A stretch of 57,231 nt of DNA from Lachnospiraceae bacterium (GCA_900752065.1 CAADTT010000137.1:1-57231), one strand, 5' to 3'. Positions 44,000-52,970 are shown, counted from the stretch's first letter. Translations and numbers: made by a program. Notes: generated from the sequence alone by a model not told the origin.

Positions 44000-44929
44000 C
44001 TACTCCAGTGGAATCAGCTTAAATACTGCCGTATGCTCATAAGTGAGCGGCCCGCTGTCTATGAAGAAAACAACCCCGTCTGCCGGAGCGGTGACACGCG
44101 CCAGAAGCTCCCCGTCCACCGGGTTCAGGATGCGCGCCAGAAGCGCCCCCTTTTTCACCTCCTGCTCCACGGCGACTGCCGCCTCTAAAAGACCTGCTGC
44201 CGCAGCCCTCACCGGGATCAGCGCGCTGTCATCCACGATGCGTGAGAGATATCCCCCGTGGCCCCGGTAACGGAGGATTCCCTGCGCCGCCAGAAAATTC
44301 ATCACGGAGCGCACGCCCCGTCTGGCGCTTACCGGGTTGATCTGCTCCGTTGTCGTGGTGTACAGGCTGAATGCCTTCGTCTCCCAGATCTGCCAATTAT
44401 AATTCAGCGTCGTGGTGTCGTAGGGTCTGGGATTTCTCATCAGCACATAGGGCATGCCGAATTTCTCCGCCAGGGCGGTATCCTCAAAGCCTGTTTTCAT
44501 GATGCAGATGTGGGGCATGAATTCTCCCGGCATATAGTTTGAGGCAAACTGGATGCCGTATGCATAATCCTTGATCTTCTCAAAAATATCCCCGGCGATC
44601 CGCTGGGTCGTCTCTCCCTCCACATAACCGGGAAACATCCGGTTTATATCGGTATTATCGATCGGCCAGAACCTTTTTTTTATATTCATGGAATAGGGGT
44701 TCGCAGAAGGGATCACCAGGATTTCATATCCGGGTGCCAGCCTGTCCTCCCGCTCTGCTTTTTTAAGCTCCTGCACCACCTGAGAGCAGGCATAAAGCTG
44801 CTGGTATTCATTTCCCCTCATATTTCCGATGATGCACACTGCCTTCTTTCCTGTACCGAAAAGGTATCCCTGCACCCTGAAGCTGTCCCTGTACAGGGAG
44901 CGGTTCTCATAAATGATCTCTGTTCTCAT
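44000..44929 (-). CDS. AstE/AspA-like M14 protein with lost zinc histidines
   Basis: The 309-residue protein is a paralogue of the product of the preceding gene. It keeps the fold markers IPSANPYSMNIKKRFWPID, NTDINRMFPG and a C-terminal biotinyl-lipoyl-like domain. The first zinc motif reads GNMRGNE (Arg38 replaces His; Glu41 kept) and the second reads GIQFASN (Phe128 replaces His). It is therefore unlikely to bind zinc in the normal way and may be a regulatory partner. It overlaps the upstream paralogue by four bases (ATGA), so the two are made together. It is the last gene of the five-gene operon. Confidence 0.85.
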   Translation of the reverse strand: MRTEIIYENRSLYRDSFRVQGYLFGTGKKAVCIIGNMRGNEYQQLYACSQVVQELKKAEREDRLAPGYEILVIPSANPYSMNIKKRFWPIDNTDINRMFPGYVEGETTQRIAGDIFEKIKDYAYGIQFASNYMPGEFMPHICIMKTGFEDTALAEKFGMPYVLMRNPRPYDTTTLNYNWQIWETKAFSLYTTTTEQINPVSARRGVRSVMNFLAAQGILRYRGHGGYLSRIVDDSALIPVRAAAAGLLEAAVAVEQEVKKGALLARILNPVDGELLARVTAPADGVVFFIDSGPLTYEHTAVFKLIPLE

Positions 44930-45891
44930 AGCGCATCTCCCTCCGTACCCCCGTACATATGCTCCGCATCCAGGATCCTGGCGATCAGGGAGCCTTCATC
45001 CACCACCGGATACTCCCGGATGGTAAAGAGAATTCCTTCCCTTGGAGCTTTCATCCGTTCCAGTATGACACCTTTCAGCGGATCGACGATCTTTCCTATG
45101 GAGTCTCCCTTCTTCAGATAATCCCCGTGCTTCGCCTCGCTGATAAAGATTCCGGAAACCGGAGCGTTCAAAAAGCAGACTGCCTCCTCATCCCCGGTGA
45201 TCATGGGAGCCTTCGGCTCCTGTACAGGCCCCGACCACATTCCCATGTCCTTCATCACGCAGAAGATCCCCTGTACGAGCTGCTCGCAGTATGCCTTCGT
45301 GATCCTCATGCCTACTCCCATCTCCACCACCAGAGTAGGCGTATTTCTGCTGTTCAGGCTGTAAGCCAGGGTAGATTCCAGCACCGTGCTGCTGCCATGA
45401 ACCCAGATCAGATCCACATTCAGCTTCTCCGCAATGGGGACCAGCCATCCGGCATGCAGCTCATTGATCCGCACCTGTGGGATCTCTGTCAGGAAAATAT
45501 TGCTGGCGTGGATGTCAATGCACAGGTCGGACCCCAGCAGATCCTCTATGATCTCCGATGCCACATGCTCCGTCATGGAGCCATCCTCATTTCCCGGAAA
45601 TACCCGGTTCATGTCCAAATCAAAGGCGGGAATCCCTCTGGTGATCGAATCGATACCCAGAGGATTCATAGCCGGGTAGATATCTACGATTCCATTTAAA
45701 TACCCCGGATTTTCCTGAATGATCCTGGACAGTTCAAAACACACATACTGTCCCTCCAGCTCATCGCCGTGGATTCCTGTGACGATGCTGATCCTCTTTT
45801 TCTTCTCTTCCTCTCCCGCTTCCAGCCTGTTCTTTCTGATCTCCAGCTTTTCCAGAACCGGAAGCGAAATTGACGCAACTGTCTTAACCAA
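44926..45891 (-). CDS. AstE/AspA-like M14 zinc amidohydrolase
   Basis: The 321-residue protein belongs to the succinylglutamate desuccinylase/aspartoacylase group, which cleaves amide bonds of N-acylated amino acids. The zinc ligands are intact: His41 and Glu44 in GIHGDELEG, and His128 in DIHASN. DLDMNRVFPG contributes the substrate-binding Arg, and VVEMGVG the likely catalytic Glu. A C-terminal beta-barrel domain follows. The start is TTG at 45891, with AAGGAGG 7 bases upstream. The natural substrate is unknown; the operon suggests a product of the ATP-grasp enzyme. Confidence 0.88.
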   Translation of the reverse strand: MVKTVASISLPVLEKLEIRKNRLEAGEEEKKKRISIVTGIHGDELEGQYVCFELSRIIQENPGYLNGIVDIYPAMNPLGIDSITRGIPAFDLDMNRVFPGNEDGSMTEHVASEIIEDLLGSDLCIDIHASNIFLTEIPQVRINELHAGWLVPIAEKLNVDLIWVHGSSTVLESTLAYSLNSRNTPTLVVEMGVGMRITKAYCEQLVQGIFCVMKDMGMWSGPVQEPKAPMITGDEEAVCFLNAPVSGIFISEAKHGDYLKKGDSIGKIVDPLKGVILERMKAPREGILFTIREYPVVDEGSLIARILDAEHMYGGTEGDAL

Positions 45892-45903
45892 GTTTTTTCC
45901 TCC

Positions 45904-46683
45904 TTACTCCATCGCCAGATACACCTGCAGCTCCTGGTCCGCCGTCCCCCGGAAAACCCCCTGGCTCAGCCGGCAATCCAGTGCATCCCTGCCGAAAGCA
46001 AACCGGATATAACCGTCATCCGCCACCCGGTTATTCGTAGGATCAAATCCTTTCCAGAAGCCATCCTGCCACACTTCGATCCATGCGTGGGATGCCCCTT
46101 CTCCCGGAATCGCCCCCGCCACATAGCGGGCTGTCATTCCCTCGTGCCTGCAAAGTGCAAGGAGAATGTGGGCATAGTCCTGACAGACTCCGCAGCCCTG
46201 CCCCATCGCTTCCTCCGCCTTCGTCTCAAAACAGGTGCTCCCGCTCTGGTATCTGAAATTCTGATACAACTCCTTCATCATTCTCTCTGTGCGCTTCCAT
46301 GGAGAGCTTTTTTCCGTCCGGGGAATTGTTTCGTAAAAACGCAGAAGCTTCTCTCCCATAGCCGTCTGAACCGTCCCGTACCGGTACATTCCCAACTGAT
46401 GGTATTCCCTTGACTCCGGCTCCGGCGTATCTTCCGTAAGCACCCGCGCTTCAACCTTCACCAGAAACCACTCATGGGGACTTTCGCACTGCCCGGACAG
46501 CAGCAGATTTCCAAAAGAATCCCTGCCCCGGCTGGTGCCGGAACAGGGCGTTACTTCATAATGGCACGCCTGCACCCTCTGGGAGAACAACTCCCTTGGG
46601 AAACAACGCAGGCTGTAAAAATGTCCGGTAACCGGATGACTGAAATGGTTGCACAGTTCATAAGTCAGCTTCCACTGTTTCAC
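45904..46683 (-). CDS. Transglutaminase-like cysteine peptidase
   Basis: The 259-residue protein has the N-terminal beta domain seen in the COG1305 group and a transglutaminase core. The triad is Cys167 in GCGVCQDYAH, His199 in SHAWIEVW and Asp214 in GFDPTNN. It lacks a signal peptide, so it acts in the cytosol. The start is GTG, overlapping the alpha-E stop by four bases. In this family setting it probably forms or cleaves amide bonds on the same substrate as its neighbours. Confidence 0.88.
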   Translation of the reverse strand: MKQWKLTYELCNHFSHPVTGHFYSLRCFPRELFSQRVQACHYEVTPCSGTSRGRDSFGNLLLSGQCESPHEWFLVKVEARVLTEDTPEPESREYHQLGMYRYGTVQTAMGEKLLRFYETIPRTEKSSPWKRTERMMKELYQNFRYQSGSTCFETKAEEAMGQGCGVCQDYAHILLALCRHEGMTARYVAGAIPGEGASHAWIEVWQDGFWKGFDPTNNRVADDGYIRFAFGRDALDCRLSQGVFRGTADQELQVYLAME

Positions 46684-47354
46684 GCCGACACCTCCAGAAT
46701 CTGCTCAATCCCGGTTACAACTCTGCGGTAATCCAGCGGCTCTGCCCCCACAAGATCCGCCAGCTCCTCCAGCACATCCTCACGGTACTTCAGGTTGCAT
46801 CGCGGAATCCGCCCTGCCAGACGGCACACCTCGCGATTTAAGTCTTCCCGGCTGCTGTGGAGCCTCCCGTACAGGTCGATGCGTTCCACCCGCTTTCCCA
46901 CCTTCAGGATATTTCTGACGTTTTCACTGGCGATCTGGTCATCACAGATACCCCAGAATGCCACCAGATTATCCAGCACTTTCTGAAACTCCAGAAGCGG
47001 CGCGCGGCTGATGGCCGCCTTCTGCATCTCATAAATGGCAAGCTGTATATATGCCAGAGCCTCGCTTCCGATTTCTTCTCTCAGCACGATGGCATTGTCA
47101 TAGGCCCGCTTCAGGTTGCTGATCATGGAATTGCAGTCCTCCTCGTCAAAGGGATACCGTTTGATAAACGCCTCCCGTGAACCGTAGATCTCCGGGATAT
47201 CCAGCGCCCTGCAAAACTCCCTGTATTCCTTTGCAATATGGTCCAGCATCGTATCGTAGGTATCAAAATACAACCGCATCGTCGTATACACCCGTTCCGT
47301 ATATCTGCCCAGCCAATACAGCCGGTCTGTCTGTTCTACTGAGATAACACCCAT
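46680..47354 (-). CDS. Alpha-E domain protein
   Basis: The 224-residue all-helical protein has the alpha-E (DUF403) signature LYWLGRYTERVYTTMRLYFDTYD. Such proteins are almost always encoded beside circularly permuted ATP-grasp and transglutaminase-like proteins, as here, but their role is unknown. The start overlaps the ATP-grasp gene by about 19 bases. Confidence 0.9.
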   Translation of the reverse strand: MGVISVEQTDRLYWLGRYTERVYTTMRLYFDTYDTMLDHIAKEYREFCRALDIPEIYGSREAFIKRYPFDEEDCNSMISNLKRAYDNAIVLREEIGSEALAYIQLAIYEMQKAAISRAPLLEFQKVLDNLVAFWGICDDQIASENVRNILKVGKRVERIDLYGRLHSSREDLNREVCRLAGRIPRCNLKYREDVLEELADLVGAEPLDYRRVVTGIEQILEVSA

Positions 47355-48655
47355 GTGTCTTTAAAACCTCCTCCTTGTGATGAGTTCACGATAAAAGAAT
47401 CCGGGTTTCTGGAGAATCTGGTCAGCCCACTCTTCCACACCTTTGTTTCCTTTCCTGTCAGGACAAACGCACGCAAGTCTGCCTTTCTCGGAACCGCCTC
47501 CGTTCCATCCAGGATATCGAGATCCTCAAAATCAATAACTTCCTGTGCGATAAACCTCCTCGGCTCCTTTTTAAGAAGCGTAAGAAAGCTTTCTTTTTCT
47601 TCCTTTGTCATTTTATTTGCAAAGACCACGCCGTAACCGCCCGCTTCCGCCACATCCTTCAGAACCAGCCTGTCAAAATGCTCCAGGACAAACTTTCTGT
47701 CCTCCTCATAAAACGGCAGATACGTGGGGGCGTTCTGCAAAATCGGCTCCTGATCCAGATAATAGCGGATCATCTTCGGCACAAAATAATAGATGCCCTT
47801 GTCATCTGCCACGCCGTTTCCGGGAGCATTCAGAAGCGCCACATTTCCCTTCCGGTAGACGTCAAAAATATGGGGAATACCGATCACGGACTCCGGACAA
47901 AAGCTCATAGGGTCCAGATACTCATCGGAAATCCGCCGGTAGACAGCGCCCACCCTTTCCTTTTTCCCGGAATAGTCCACAAAGAAAAGCCGGTCATCCT
48001 CCACGGTCAGTTCACTTCCGTTTACGAGATGCGCCCCTGTCTTTTCCGCCAGGTAGGAGTGTTCAAAATACGCCGCATTGTACCTGCCCGGCGTCAGGAT
48101 CACGTTAATTCCGCCTGTGTTTACCGCATCCATGGTCTCCTTTAGCAGCTCGGCATAATTCCTGTTTTCCTCCAGATGATTTTTTCGGAAGGTCATGGGA
48201 GAACATCTGCGGCACAGCCCTCTGGCGATCATGGGATAGGAAGCTCCCGACGGCACCCGCAGATTATCCTCCAGAATATACCACTGCCCGTTCTTGCCTT
48301 TTACCAGGTCGATACCGGATATATGAGAATAGATCCCTCCGGGTGGGGCAAATCCGTCACACTGTGCGAGATACCCGCTGGAGGAATAGACAAACTCCTC
48401 CGCCACCACCCGGTCCCGGATGATCTTCTTGTCCGAATAAATATCCGCCAGAAACAGATTCAGCGCATCCACGCGCTGCTTCAGCCCCTTCTCCAGCATG
48501 TCAAATTCCGTCTTCGTGATCACACGCGGGATCGGGTCAAAAGGAAAAAGCTGCTCTTTAAACTGGTTGTTCTTATAAATGCCGAATTTCACCCCATATC
48601 TGGCCAGCAGTTCATTGATCGTTTCCACACTGTCATATAACTCTAACTCATACAA
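47336..48655 (-). CDS. Circularly permuted ATP-grasp ligase
   Basis: The 439-residue protein belongs to the CP_ATPgrasp family (former DUF404/DUF407). Visible are FDPIPRVITKTEFDMLEKGLKQRV, YILEDNLRVPSGASYPMI, LTPGRYNAAYFEHSYLA and the late motifs VLKDVAEAGGYGVVFA and RKADLRAFVL. ATP-grasp enzymes ligate an acid to an amine. The likely product is an amide or peptide; the substrates are unknown. The start is TTG at 48655, with AGGAGG 9 bases upstream. It is the first gene of the five-gene operon. Confidence 0.9.
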   Translation of the reverse strand: MYELELYDSVETINELLARYGVKFGIYKNNQFKEQLFPFDPIPRVITKTEFDMLEKGLKQRVDALNLFLADIYSDKKIIRDRVVAEEFVYSSSGYLAQCDGFAPPGGIYSHISGIDLVKGKNGQWYILEDNLRVPSGASYPMIARGLCRRCSPMTFRKNHLEENRNYAELLKETMDAVNTGGINVILTPGRYNAAYFEHSYLAEKTGAHLVNGSELTVEDDRLFFVDYSGKKERVGAVYRRISDEYLDPMSFCPESVIGIPHIFDVYRKGNVALLNAPGNGVADDKGIYYFVPKMIRYYLDQEPILQNAPTYLPFYEEDRKFVLEHFDRLVLKDVAEAGGYGVVFANKMTKEEKESFLTLLKKEPRRFIAQEVIDFEDLDILDGTEAVPRKADLRAFVLTGKETKVWKSGLTRFSRNPDSFIVNSSQGGGFKDTWVLSQ

Positions 48656-48773
48656 AACTATCTTCCTCCTTCCCGTTCATCCGCCGCCGTCTAAAACATC
48701 CTGCGGTTTCTTCATTCCTCATATAGCCCGAAGCAAACATTCCTCTCTGCCGCTCCATATTTCCCTGTAAAAG

Positions 48774-48820
48774 AAAAAGACAAAGGCATTTCGATTCACA
48801 AAACGCCTTTGTCTTTTTAT
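48774..48820 (-). terminator. Terminator after the DUF1002 gene
   Basis: AAAAAGACAAAGGC (48774-48787) and GCCTTTGTCTTTTT (48805-48818) form a 14-bp stem. Confidence 0.8.
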
Positions 48821-48874
48821 CTTTTCTTTATTTTACTACTTTACTATAACAAACTCCGCCCGATTTGTCAAACA

Positions 48875-49771
48875 TCAGGAAAACAAGTTCTGGAAAAATC
48901 CTACAATCGCATCAATAATCCTTGTAAAAAAGTTTCCCACGCTCTCCGTATCGAAATGAAAGTCCAGACTATCCAGTTTGTTGTAGAGCTCCTGTGCCTG
49001 TTCCTTAATGGCATCCACATTCAGATCCAGTCCTTCGATCTTATCCATCAGCCCGGCGATCTTGTCTTTATCCTCGTCCGACAAGCTGACTTCCAGTTCC
49101 TCCGCTGCCTGATCTATCAGGGACTCAATATCTGCCCGGCTGCTGACGGCGCCCTCTGCCACTTTCTGCTTCACCAGCGCCATCAGTTCTTCTACCTTTT
49201 CAGCATCCCCGACGCTCTCCACGATCTCTCCCGTGATGACAAGCTCATTATTTGCGGCATCCATATTTACCTCCGGGATCACCTCTCCCGTCATGGTCTC
49301 ATAAGCCTTGATCGCTCCCACCAGGGCAGCCGTCCCGGATATGGAAAATGGCCCCGCCACTGTGATGTCCGCATCCTCTACCCCCGCCGTAATCAGAGCG
49401 TTCCGGTACATGCCTGCCGTGCAGTAGGAAATATTACTGGTGTTCACATTGATCCCGTTTCCAGCTTCCTTTCCGACTACCTTCACGGAAGAAAGCGCCC
49501 GGCTTCCAATAATACTGGCATCCAGATAGTCATCCAGATATTGATGCTCATCCGCATTTGTCACGGTAATCACATCGTAATCTTTTAATTCCTCCTCCGT
49601 CACTCCCAGAAGTCCAAGCACTGTCATCCGCTCCGAATCCTTCAGGTCGGCTCCCAGAGCCACGAAGGGCTTATCCAGCACGGCATCCACCCGGTCGGCA
49701 AACGCCGTCATCCCCGACGTAAGGAAGATCCCCGCCGTCAGTACGACTGTCAAAATCTGTTTTTTCTTCAT
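48875..49771 (-). CDS. Secreted DUF1002 protein
   Basis: The 298-residue protein has a signal peptide (1-25, cut after AFA). The DUF1002 pattern follows: VALGADLKDSERMTVLGLLGV, HQYLDDYLDASIIGSRALSSVKV and ISYCTAGMYRNALITAGVEDADITVAGPF. A helical tail and a C-terminal amphipathic or membrane-seeking segment (FFTRIIDAIVGFFQNLF) end it. The function of the family is unknown. Confidence 0.88.
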   Translation of the reverse strand: MKKKQILTVVLTAGIFLTSGMTAFADRVDAVLDKPFVALGADLKDSERMTVLGLLGVTEEELKDYDVITVTNADEHQYLDDYLDASIIGSRALSSVKVVGKEAGNGINVNTSNISYCTAGMYRNALITAGVEDADITVAGPFSISGTAALVGAIKAYETMTGEVIPEVNMDAANNELVITGEIVESVGDAEKVEELMALVKQKVAEGAVSSRADIESLIDQAAEELEVSLSDEDKDKIAGLMDKIEGLDLNVDAIKEQAQELYNKLDSLDFHFDTESVGNFFTRIIDAIVGFFQNLFS

Positions 49772-49819
49772 CTCTCCACCTCTCTGTCCGGCGAAATTCT
49801 GCTGTGGCAGCTTCGCCTT

Positions 49820-50782
49820 TTATCCGTTCTTCTTCTGAATTTCCATTCGCTTTTCCAGACATTCGGAAATCCATGTGTAAAGCTCTCCATAAATCTTTTC
49901 TCTGTCTGTTTCATTTAAAATCTCATGCCTGTCTCCCGGATACAGCCTGCACTTGACATTTTTCATGCCCAGTTCCTTAAACTGTCCGTATACTTTCAGC
50001 ACGCCTTTCCCACAGGCGCCCACCGGGTCATCTGCCCCTGCCACAAAAAGCACTGGAAGATTCCTCGGCATTTTCTTCAGATATCCCACGCTTGCCAGCT
50101 TATAAATACCCAGAAACATATTGTAATAAGCATTCAGGGTAAAGCGGAACGCACACCTTTCATCCGCCAGGTAAGCATCTACGATTTTTTCATCCTTTGT
50201 CAACCAGTCCTTATCCGTCCGGGGATTTTTCAGTCCCCTGTTATACCCTCCAAACGCCAGGGAGTCCACCAGCCTGCTCCGGTAACGCCAGCCCTTCATA
50301 CCGGCCAGCACCTTGCAGACCGTCATTCCCAGCTTCGCTGTATTTGCAGAGTGGTAACCCGTTCCCATGATGACCGCCCCTGCCAGCCCTTTTCCAAAAC
50401 AACAGATATACTGCCTTGCAAGAAATGACCCCATGCTGTGCCCCAGCAGAAAATACGGCGTATGCGGGTAGTCCTCCTGCACCATCCTTCTCAGCCTGTG
50501 CAGATCACGGATCAGAGTGCAGTTTCCATTTTCCTCTGCAAAATATCCGTACTCCTCTTTCGAGCGGACAGACTCTCCATGCCCCAGATGGTCATTTCCC
50601 ACCACCATGATGCCGCGCTCTGCCAGATACTCTGCAAACGCATCATAGCGTTCCGCAAACTCACACATTCCATGTGAGATCTGCAGGATCGCCTTCACTT
50701 CCCCTTCCGGCACCCATTTGACTGCATGAATCAACGTAATATGGTCGTTCGATAAAAATTGAATATGCTGTCTGATAACCAT
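49820..50782 (-). CDS. Alpha/beta hydrolase, monoacylglycerol lipase-like
   Basis: The 320-residue protein is a Hydrolase_4/PldB-like serine hydrolase. The nucleophile is Ser116 in LLGHSMGS, the acid lies in VAGADDPVG and the histidine in GDRHEILNE. HGMCEFAERYDAFAEYL and GHGES are typical. The start is the ATG at 50782, with AAGGGG 8 bases upstream; the ORF could be extended by three codons to a GTG. It probably hydrolyses lysophospholipids or monoglycerides. Confidence 0.9.
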   Translation of the reverse strand: MVIRQHIQFLSNDHITLIHAVKWVPEGEVKAILQISHGMCEFAERYDAFAEYLAERGIMVVGNDHLGHGESVRSKEEYGYFAEENGNCTLIRDLHRLRRMVQEDYPHTPYFLLGHSMGSFLARQYICCFGKGLAGAVIMGTGYHSANTAKLGMTVCKVLAGMKGWRYRSRLVDSLAFGGYNRGLKNPRTDKDWLTKDEKIVDAYLADERCAFRFTLNAYYNMFLGIYKLASVGYLKKMPRNLPVLFVAGADDPVGACGKGVLKVYGQFKELGMKNVKCRLYPGDRHEILNETDREKIYGELYTWISECLEKRMEIQKKNG

Positions 50783-51139
50783 ATAAATCACCCCTTCTTT
50801 TATTCCTCCGGCCGACTCTCCCTCCTGGCTTCCGGATTACTCTTAACTATAGCACACTTTTTCCCGAAACTCTTTAAATTTCTGTGAAAAATTCAATTTA
50901 TCGGTAACAGTTCAGCCATGTCTGATATTATGGGCGAATCATACTTGCATGAATGAGCACATAGTGTCAGACATGGACTGAGCACCGGATCATGAGCAAT
51001 CCGCTTGCTCAAGCAAGCTTTGGAGCACGAAGTGCGAGATTGCGAATGGTGCGGCTGAACTGTTACATTTATCGTAATAGCAAAATGATATACTTTTTGC
51101 CCTAAATTCATGTGAACTCCCGTTTTTTTCACATTTTTC
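50783..51139. other. Intergenic region holding a structured repeat
   Basis: The extended -10 of the hydrolase gene (minus strand TATAGT at 50846-50851) is near the left end. The 163-bp inverted-repeat element D fills the middle. No protein gene is supported. Confidence 0.5.
50904..51066. repeat. GTAAC-N-GTTCAG inverted-repeat element, copy D (163 bp, nested hairpins)
   Basis: Perfect 14-base ends GTAACAGTTCAGCC and GGCTGAACTGTTAC enclose a nested 10-bp pair CCATGTCTGA/TCAGACATGG and a second pair GCAATC/GATTGC. The fold is multi-branched, as in a small MITE or structured RNA. Confidence 0.7.
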
Positions 51140-51168
51140 TTGATTTCATCGCGCTTCCATAATATGAT
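51140..51168 (+). promoter_or_regulatory. Promoter of the BlaI-M56 operon
   Basis: TTGATT (51140-51145), a 17-base spacer and TATGAT (51163-51168) are seen. A small dyad CATAA/TTATG surrounds the -10 and could be the repressor site. Confidence 0.65.
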
Positions 51169-51206
51169 AGTTATGAGCAGGAAAATATAAGAAAGAAGGT
51201 ACAATA

Positions 51207-51584
51207 ATGGGAACTTATCATCTATCTGACTCTGAATATGAAATCATGGAATTCCTCTGGAATCAAACAGAACCCATGACTTTACAAAATGTCATTGCAT
51301 ACTGCACAAATGAAAAAAATCACTCCTGGAAACAACAAACAATCTATACCTTTTTAACACGCCTGGAACTTAAAGGTGCCGTCACCGCTGTGAAGCACGG
51401 ACACAAGCGCTATTACTCCGCCTCTATGACAAAAGAAGAATTTAAAAAAAGAGCCACACATCAGCTTTTGAAAGAGAGCTTTGACGGTTCTCTGAAGAAT
51501 TTTTTAGTTGCTTTCACAGGCGGCTGCTCTATGAGTACCGAAGACAAAGCAATCCTACAGGAGTTTTTAGATGATATGGATTAA
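51207..51584 (+). CDS. BlaI/MecI-type repressor, copy 1
   Basis: The 125-residue winged-helix repressor has LSDSEYEIMEFLW, TIYTFLTRLELKGAVTAVKHGHKRYYSA and a C-terminal dimerisation helix. In the family, proteolysis triggered by the M56 sensor lifts repression. It overlaps the M56 gene by 14 bases. It is about 80% identical to the second copy at 53038. Confidence 0.93.
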   Translation: MGTYHLSDSEYEIMEFLWNQTEPMTLQNVIAYCTNEKNHSWKQQTIYTFLTRLELKGAVTAVKHGHKRYYSASMTKEEFKKRATHQLLKESFDGSLKNFLVAFTGGCSMSTEDKAILQEFLDDMD

Positions 51585-52902
51585 TCGTTTCTTTCTCTTC
51601 ATGAGCCTGAGCGGGAGTATTGCGCTGCTGTTGTATTATTTGGTGAAAGCCTTATTTGGCAGATATCTGTCAGCAAGCGCCCGATATCTGCTTTTAAAAA
51701 TATGTATGTGCTTTTATCTGCTTCCCCTCCCGCTGCTCTCTGAGGAGATTCGTGTGAAAATCCGTATGCTGTATCCGGGTTTTTCCTATGGTATAGAACC
51801 TCTGGACGTATGGATTACAGATTTCAGCAGCATTATCTATGATACACCAAATGGCTATATATTTCCCGGATTCTCAGAATTTATCCTGCTCCTGATGGGT
51901 ATATGGCTGGTGATCGCTGCAGGGATTCTTATTGTCCAGTACAGAAATTACCGAAAAATAAAACAGCTTACCAAATACTTACCAAAGGCTTCCGGACAGT
52001 TAGCGGACATTTCCCAGCAGATACAGAATGAGATACACCTGAGAAAAAAAATCATCACATATACACTCGATGAAGACTTTACTCCCTTCTGTTATGGATT
52101 ATTCCATCCCAGAATTATGATTCCGGCAGAATATGAAGAAACAGAAGCCCAGATTTTTCTCCGGCATGAGCTGCAGCATATCAAATCTCATGATTTTTTC
52201 ACACGAATAACTGCGCTCCTGATTGTTGCCCTGCATTTTTTCAATCCTTTTGCCTACCTGCTTTCCTATGAAATTGGAAAAGCGTCTGAAATGGCCTGCG
52301 ATGAAAAGATCCTGAAATCGGCCTCGGAGAAACAGCGAAACAGATATGGAGAATTGCTGCTGAGAGTGTCTTGCTCCTCTCCATTTCTGACTTATACAAA
52401 CTCCTTCAGCGGCAACAATAAAAAGACAATGAAAGAGAGGATTTTTATGATGAAACATCCAAGAAAAACAAAAACCGCCGTATTGCTCTGCAGCGTACTG
52501 TTGATCGGGCTCTTCAGTACATTGCCTGCGGCTGCTTATGAGCTTCCGCATGTAGAATATTCCGTTTCCCCGGCTTCCTCTTCCTATGATGATGGAAGCG
52601 CCTATATGCTTTCCCTGGAAAACAACAATCCATACGCAGATCCGAATGAGGTGCATTTTTGTTCCTATGACACCTTTTTTCTGGATGAAAATGGAAATGT
52701 TATTCCCCTTGAAAATGAACTTGTTGCTCCGCAAAGCAGTTGTGCACACACGTATGTGTCCGGTTATATGTACGAGCATATCAAAAAAGGCAACGGATGT
52801 ACTTATACCGTTTACTCTATAAAAAGATGCAGCAAATGCGGCGCTATAAAAGACAAAACTTATATTTCCACTACGAATTATGCAGTATGCCCGCATAAAT
52901 AA
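51571..52902 (+). CDS. BlaR1/MecR1-like M56 membrane metalloprotease with unusual sensor end
   Basis: The 443-residue protein has membrane helices near 5-25, 38-58, 103-124 and 300-320. The zinc motif H199-E-L-Q-H203 lies in the cytosolic M56 domain, with the third ligand likely in EMACDEKIL. After the last helix come only ~120 extracellular residues, not the ~250-residue penicillin-binding domain of BlaR1. They carry Cys364, Cys391, Cys410, Cys420, Cys423 and Cys440, plus His393, His403 and His442, with C-SKC-G like a zinc knuckle. A metal or redox signal is possible. ACAGGAG precedes the start. Confidence 0.9.
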   Translation: MIWINRFFLFMSLSGSIALLLYYLVKALFGRYLSASARYLLLKICMCFYLLPLPLLSEEIRVKIRMLYPGFSYGIEPLDVWITDFSSIIYDTPNGYIFPGFSEFILLLMGIWLVIAAGILIVQYRNYRKIKQLTKYLPKASGQLADISQQIQNEIHLRKKIITYTLDEDFTPFCYGLFHPRIMIPAEYEETEAQIFLRHELQHIKSHDFFTRITALLIVALHFFNPFAYLLSYEIGKASEMACDEKILKSASEKQRNRYGELLLRVSCSSPFLTYTNSFSGNNKKTMKERIFMMKHPRKTKTAVLLCSVLLIGLFSTLPAAAYELPHVEYSVSPASSSYDDGSAYMLSLENNNPYADPNEVHFCSYDTFFLDENGNVIPLENELVAPQSSCAHTYVSGYMYEHIKKGNGCTYTVYSIKRCSKCGAIKDKTYISTTNYAVCPHK

Positions 52903-52970
52903 CTTTGCAATTTCAAATATATAACTATCATTTGCCGGAATTTCCGTTAATATTTCGTATTTTACGGATT

